A DNA stretch of 15,000 nt from positions 760,001-775,000 of the forward strand of contig JACVTC010000073.1 in the NCBI GenBank assembly GCA_016946835.1. Direction: 5' to 3'. The DNA is from Neocallimastix lanati (nom. inval.) (Eukaryota > Neocallimastigomycota > Neocallimastigomycetes > Neocallimastigales > Neocallimastigaceae). Below the pieces are notes generated by a model. It saw only the letters and a program-made list of their open reading frames with translations, searched no databases and had not been told where the DNA came from. Shown piece after piece: positions 13,069 to 15,000 of the stretch (positions within the stretch are counted from its first letter, which is position 1; each line of letters opens with the position of its first letter). The translations under genes and the position numbers were made by a program.

Positions 13069-13412
13069 ATGATAAATTCTTATTATTTATATTAGAATCT
13101 TTTAATTTAATATAAAATAATTAAACATAAAGAGATTTAATTTAATAAAAAAAAAAAAAAAAAAAGAAAAAGAAAAAGAAAAAAAATTAAAAGATAAAAA
13201 AAAAAAAAAAAAAAAAAAATAACAATTCATAATTATATTTATTTACTTTTTACTTTTTAATAATTAATCTAATACAAATAAAATTTAATAATATTTAAAA
13301 CATAAATAAATATTTTAATTTTTTATTTTTTTTTTATTTTATTCTATAATTTTTTATTTTTTTTTTATTTTTTTTATTTTTTTTTAATTTTTTTTTTTTA
13401 TTTTTTTTTATA
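13069..13412. other. 3' flank and spacer with homopolymers
   Basis: No gene is seen here. The stretch holds A runs at about 13148-13166 and 13197-13219, an (A)nG tract, and T runs from about 13320 onwards. It presumably contains the 3' untranslated region and polyadenylation site of the thioredoxin-like gene, but A-rich signals cannot be distinguished from background. Confidence 0.6.
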
Positions 13413-13500
13413 GATGTTTGTTCATATTTATATTGTGAAGTTTATAAAATATGTCTAATATTAAAATGTTAAAAAGATTGGAAATATTGTAATTCATGTA
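13413..13500 (+). pseudogene. Possible Cys-rich exon remnant
   Basis: After a pyrimidine-rich run and TATAG, one frame reads DVCSYLYCEVYKICLILKC, a TAA at 13470-13472, then KDWKYCNSC. Seven Cys in about 30 residues and a local rise in G and C suggest former coding sequence, perhaps an exon of the Cys-rich frame downstream. The stop and the lack of a donor that joins in phase argue against an intact exon. I do not recognise a domain. Confidence 0.3.
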
Positions 13501-13539
13501 TCATATTATTATTATTTTTTTTTTTTTTTTATTTTTTAA

Positions 13540-13579
<40 letters not shown>

Positions 13580-13581
13580 TT

Positions 13582-14037
13582 GAGAAAACTAGAGAATATC
13601 TTAAGCTAAATTATAAATATCCTGAATTTAGCATTGGCTTCTGATGGGAACTTCGTGCCAGATGTGGATATAAATTCGATGCTCGTGTTGCCAAAGCCGC
13701 CAATATGATTGAAGAAGACTGTCCTGAAAGGTATCCTTGTTGTTATAGAAAAAATAGTAATCCTCGATTGGAACATTGGTTTTCTAAATGCTATCTTTTC
13801 CGTGAATTTCAAATGAAATATTTTAAGGATATTGAAATTCTTTATGAAATATTTTATATTATTTCTAAATATTGTCCAATATCTAATAGTAATGTTATCA
13901 CAGATATGAATAATATAGAACTAAGTTCTGATTCTGATAGTAGTAACGAAGTATATAATATTAATAATGTTAATAATAGAAATAATATTGTAGAAATTTT
14001 TTTCACATATTACATGTATTACACAGTAACTTTATAA
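13582..14037 (+). pseudogene. Unrecognised Cys-rich protein frame with in-frame TGA
   Basis: One frame runs from about 13582 to the TAA at 14035-14037, broken only by TGA at 13642-13644. It reads EKTREYLKLNYKYPEFSIGF, the stop, then WELRARCGYKFDARVAKAAN, MIEEDCPERYPCCYRK, SNPRLEHWFSKCYLF and an Asn/Ser-rich acidic end. Codon use and composition are clearly richer than the flanks, so it is or was coding. The part from the ATG at 13705 is open for 110 codons, but useful sequence starts before it. An alternative end splices at GTATAT (13951) to TATAG (14371-14373), adding FKYRKEKNQKISYHF and a stop. It could be a pseudogene, a gene with an error at the TGA, or an exon set I cannot resolve. No family is recognised. 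Confidence 0.5.
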
Positions 14038-14092
14038 TATAGGATTTAAAAAACCTAACAAAATAAATTATTTCTAATATAAGATTTATTAT

Positions 14093-14123
<31 letters not shown>

Positions 14124-14760
14124 GAAATTTGTTGAACCTTATGTATAAATCAACTTGTATAGTAAAATTTTTTTTTGATGAATTTTTAAACTATTTTAAT
14201 TACTCATCCTTCTTGGTGGATTATTTCACATGATTTATTTTTTAATTAATTTAAAAATAACATAAATTTTATGTTGAAATCATTTTGTTTTAACATAACA
14301 TTTTTTTATAGTAATAATTTTAATATAGATTAAAATAAAAATAAAAAGATTTTTTACTTTTTTTTTTTTATAGTTTAAGTACAGAAAAGAAAAGAACCAA
14401 AAAATTTCTTATCATTTTTAAAAAAAAAAAAAAAAAAAAAAGAAAAAGAAAGTGAAAAACGTAAAAGTAAATATTGAGATATATTAATATATTTAAATAT
14501 ATATATGAAATTATAAAATATTTATAAAAATAACAATATTAATACTATTATTTTAAATATTATATTTTTTATATTGTACTTGTATGTCATATATATATAT
14601 ATATATTTTAAATTCTTTCAAAATATGAACTATTTAATTACTTAAATATTTATTTCTATCTCTACCTCTATCTATATTTTATATACCTAACTATAATAAT
14701 AAATAATTAATAATAGAAATTAATAAAAAAAAGAAATATTAATAAAAAAATAAAATAAAA
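14038..14760. other. Spacer with a possible Lys-rich exon
   Basis: Mostly AT-rich sequence with T runs near 14097-14123 and an A run at 14420-14441. A short open piece, 14374-14421, follows a good TATAG acceptor and reads FKYRKEKNQKISYHF then a stop; just after it another frame reads KEKESEKRKSKY. It may be a terminal exon of the Cys-rich frame upstream. An AT dinucleotide tract lies near 14590-14606. Nothing else is supportable. Confidence 0.5.
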
Positions 14761-14937
14761 ATGATTTCTATTTTTAGGAGTAGTAAGAATTTTAAATTAT
14801 TATTAAATAATAATAATAATTTTTTATTAAAATCATGTTTACATCAAACAAGTCAATTATTAAATATAAAGAAAGCACCTTTAAATGGTAATAAATTACA
14901 TGAAATAAAAGATATTGTAAACATTTATTCCAATTGA
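14761..14937 (+). CDS. N-terminal part of a possible organelle-targeted protein
   Basis: The frame from ATG 14761 gives 58 residues to a TGA at 14935-14937. It starts MISIFRSSKNFKLLL, followed by a run of five Asn, then FLLKSCLHQTSQLLNIKK and APLNGNKLHEIKD. The first 47 or so residues have Arg and Lys, many Ser, Leu and Asn, and no acidic residue, as in mitochondrial or hydrogenosomal presequences. The coding end is unclear: GTAAAC at 14917 could be an intron donor with the rest of the gene beyond the window, or a one-base shift near 14923 would continue as IPIEEDNSNNNKKN to another stop. The start follows an A-rich leader. The mature protein is not identifiable. Confidence 0.5.
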   Translation: MISIFRSSKNFKLLLNNNNNFLLKSCLHQTSQLLNIKKAPLNGNKLHEIKDIVNIYSN

Positions 14938-15000
14938 AGAAGATAACAGTAATAATAATAAAAAGAATTTTTAATTTCTTTTCATTCTTTTTTTTTTTTT

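Noticed and set aside
13606-13812. 68-residue open frame on the - strand
   Set aside because: It overlaps the Cys-rich + strand frame, has no recognisable features, and is best explained as its shadow.

Overview
The window looks like nuclear DNA of an extremely AT-rich eukaryote, most likely an anaerobic gut fungus (Neocallimastigomycota). Four observations support this: a gene with GT-AG introns carrying CTAAT branch-point-like motifs, very long A and T homopolymers, asparagine- and glutamine-rich reading frames, and a decayed LINE. A possible organelle presequence near the end would fit a hydrogenosomal protein. The assignment is inference; another AT-rich protist such as a dictyostelid is the main alternative. 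I see no bacterial operon, CRISPR array, tRNA or rRNA.

Positions 1 to about 3250 hold the broken remains of one + strand non-LTR retrotransposon. Pieces appear in the correct order: endonuclease fragments, the PDGIP block, fingers, motifs A, B and C of the reverse transcriptase, and the thumb region. They are separated by stops, frameshifts and pure A or T tracts. A possible C-terminal scrap lies at 3961-4032. From about 4040 to 10950 there is no supportable gene, only AT-rich sequence with microsatellites and a few local duplications.

The clearest gene is a four-exon + strand gene at 10954-13068, predicted to encode a 390-residue type I membrane protein. It has a signal peptide, a thioredoxin/PDI-like domain whose active site reads C-K-Y-T instead of C-x-x-C, a 72-residue tract made only of Gln and Lys, a basic Pro/Lys-rich stretch, one membrane helix and a 31-residue tail. 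Introns 1 and 3 are full of tandem repeats.

Downstream is an unrecognised Cys-rich reading frame (about 13582-14037) with one in-frame TGA, possibly a pseudogene or a mis-modelled gene. The window ends with the start of another + strand gene at 14761, whose N terminus resembles a mitochondrial or hydrogenosomal targeting presequence. The genes show no functional linkage to one another.
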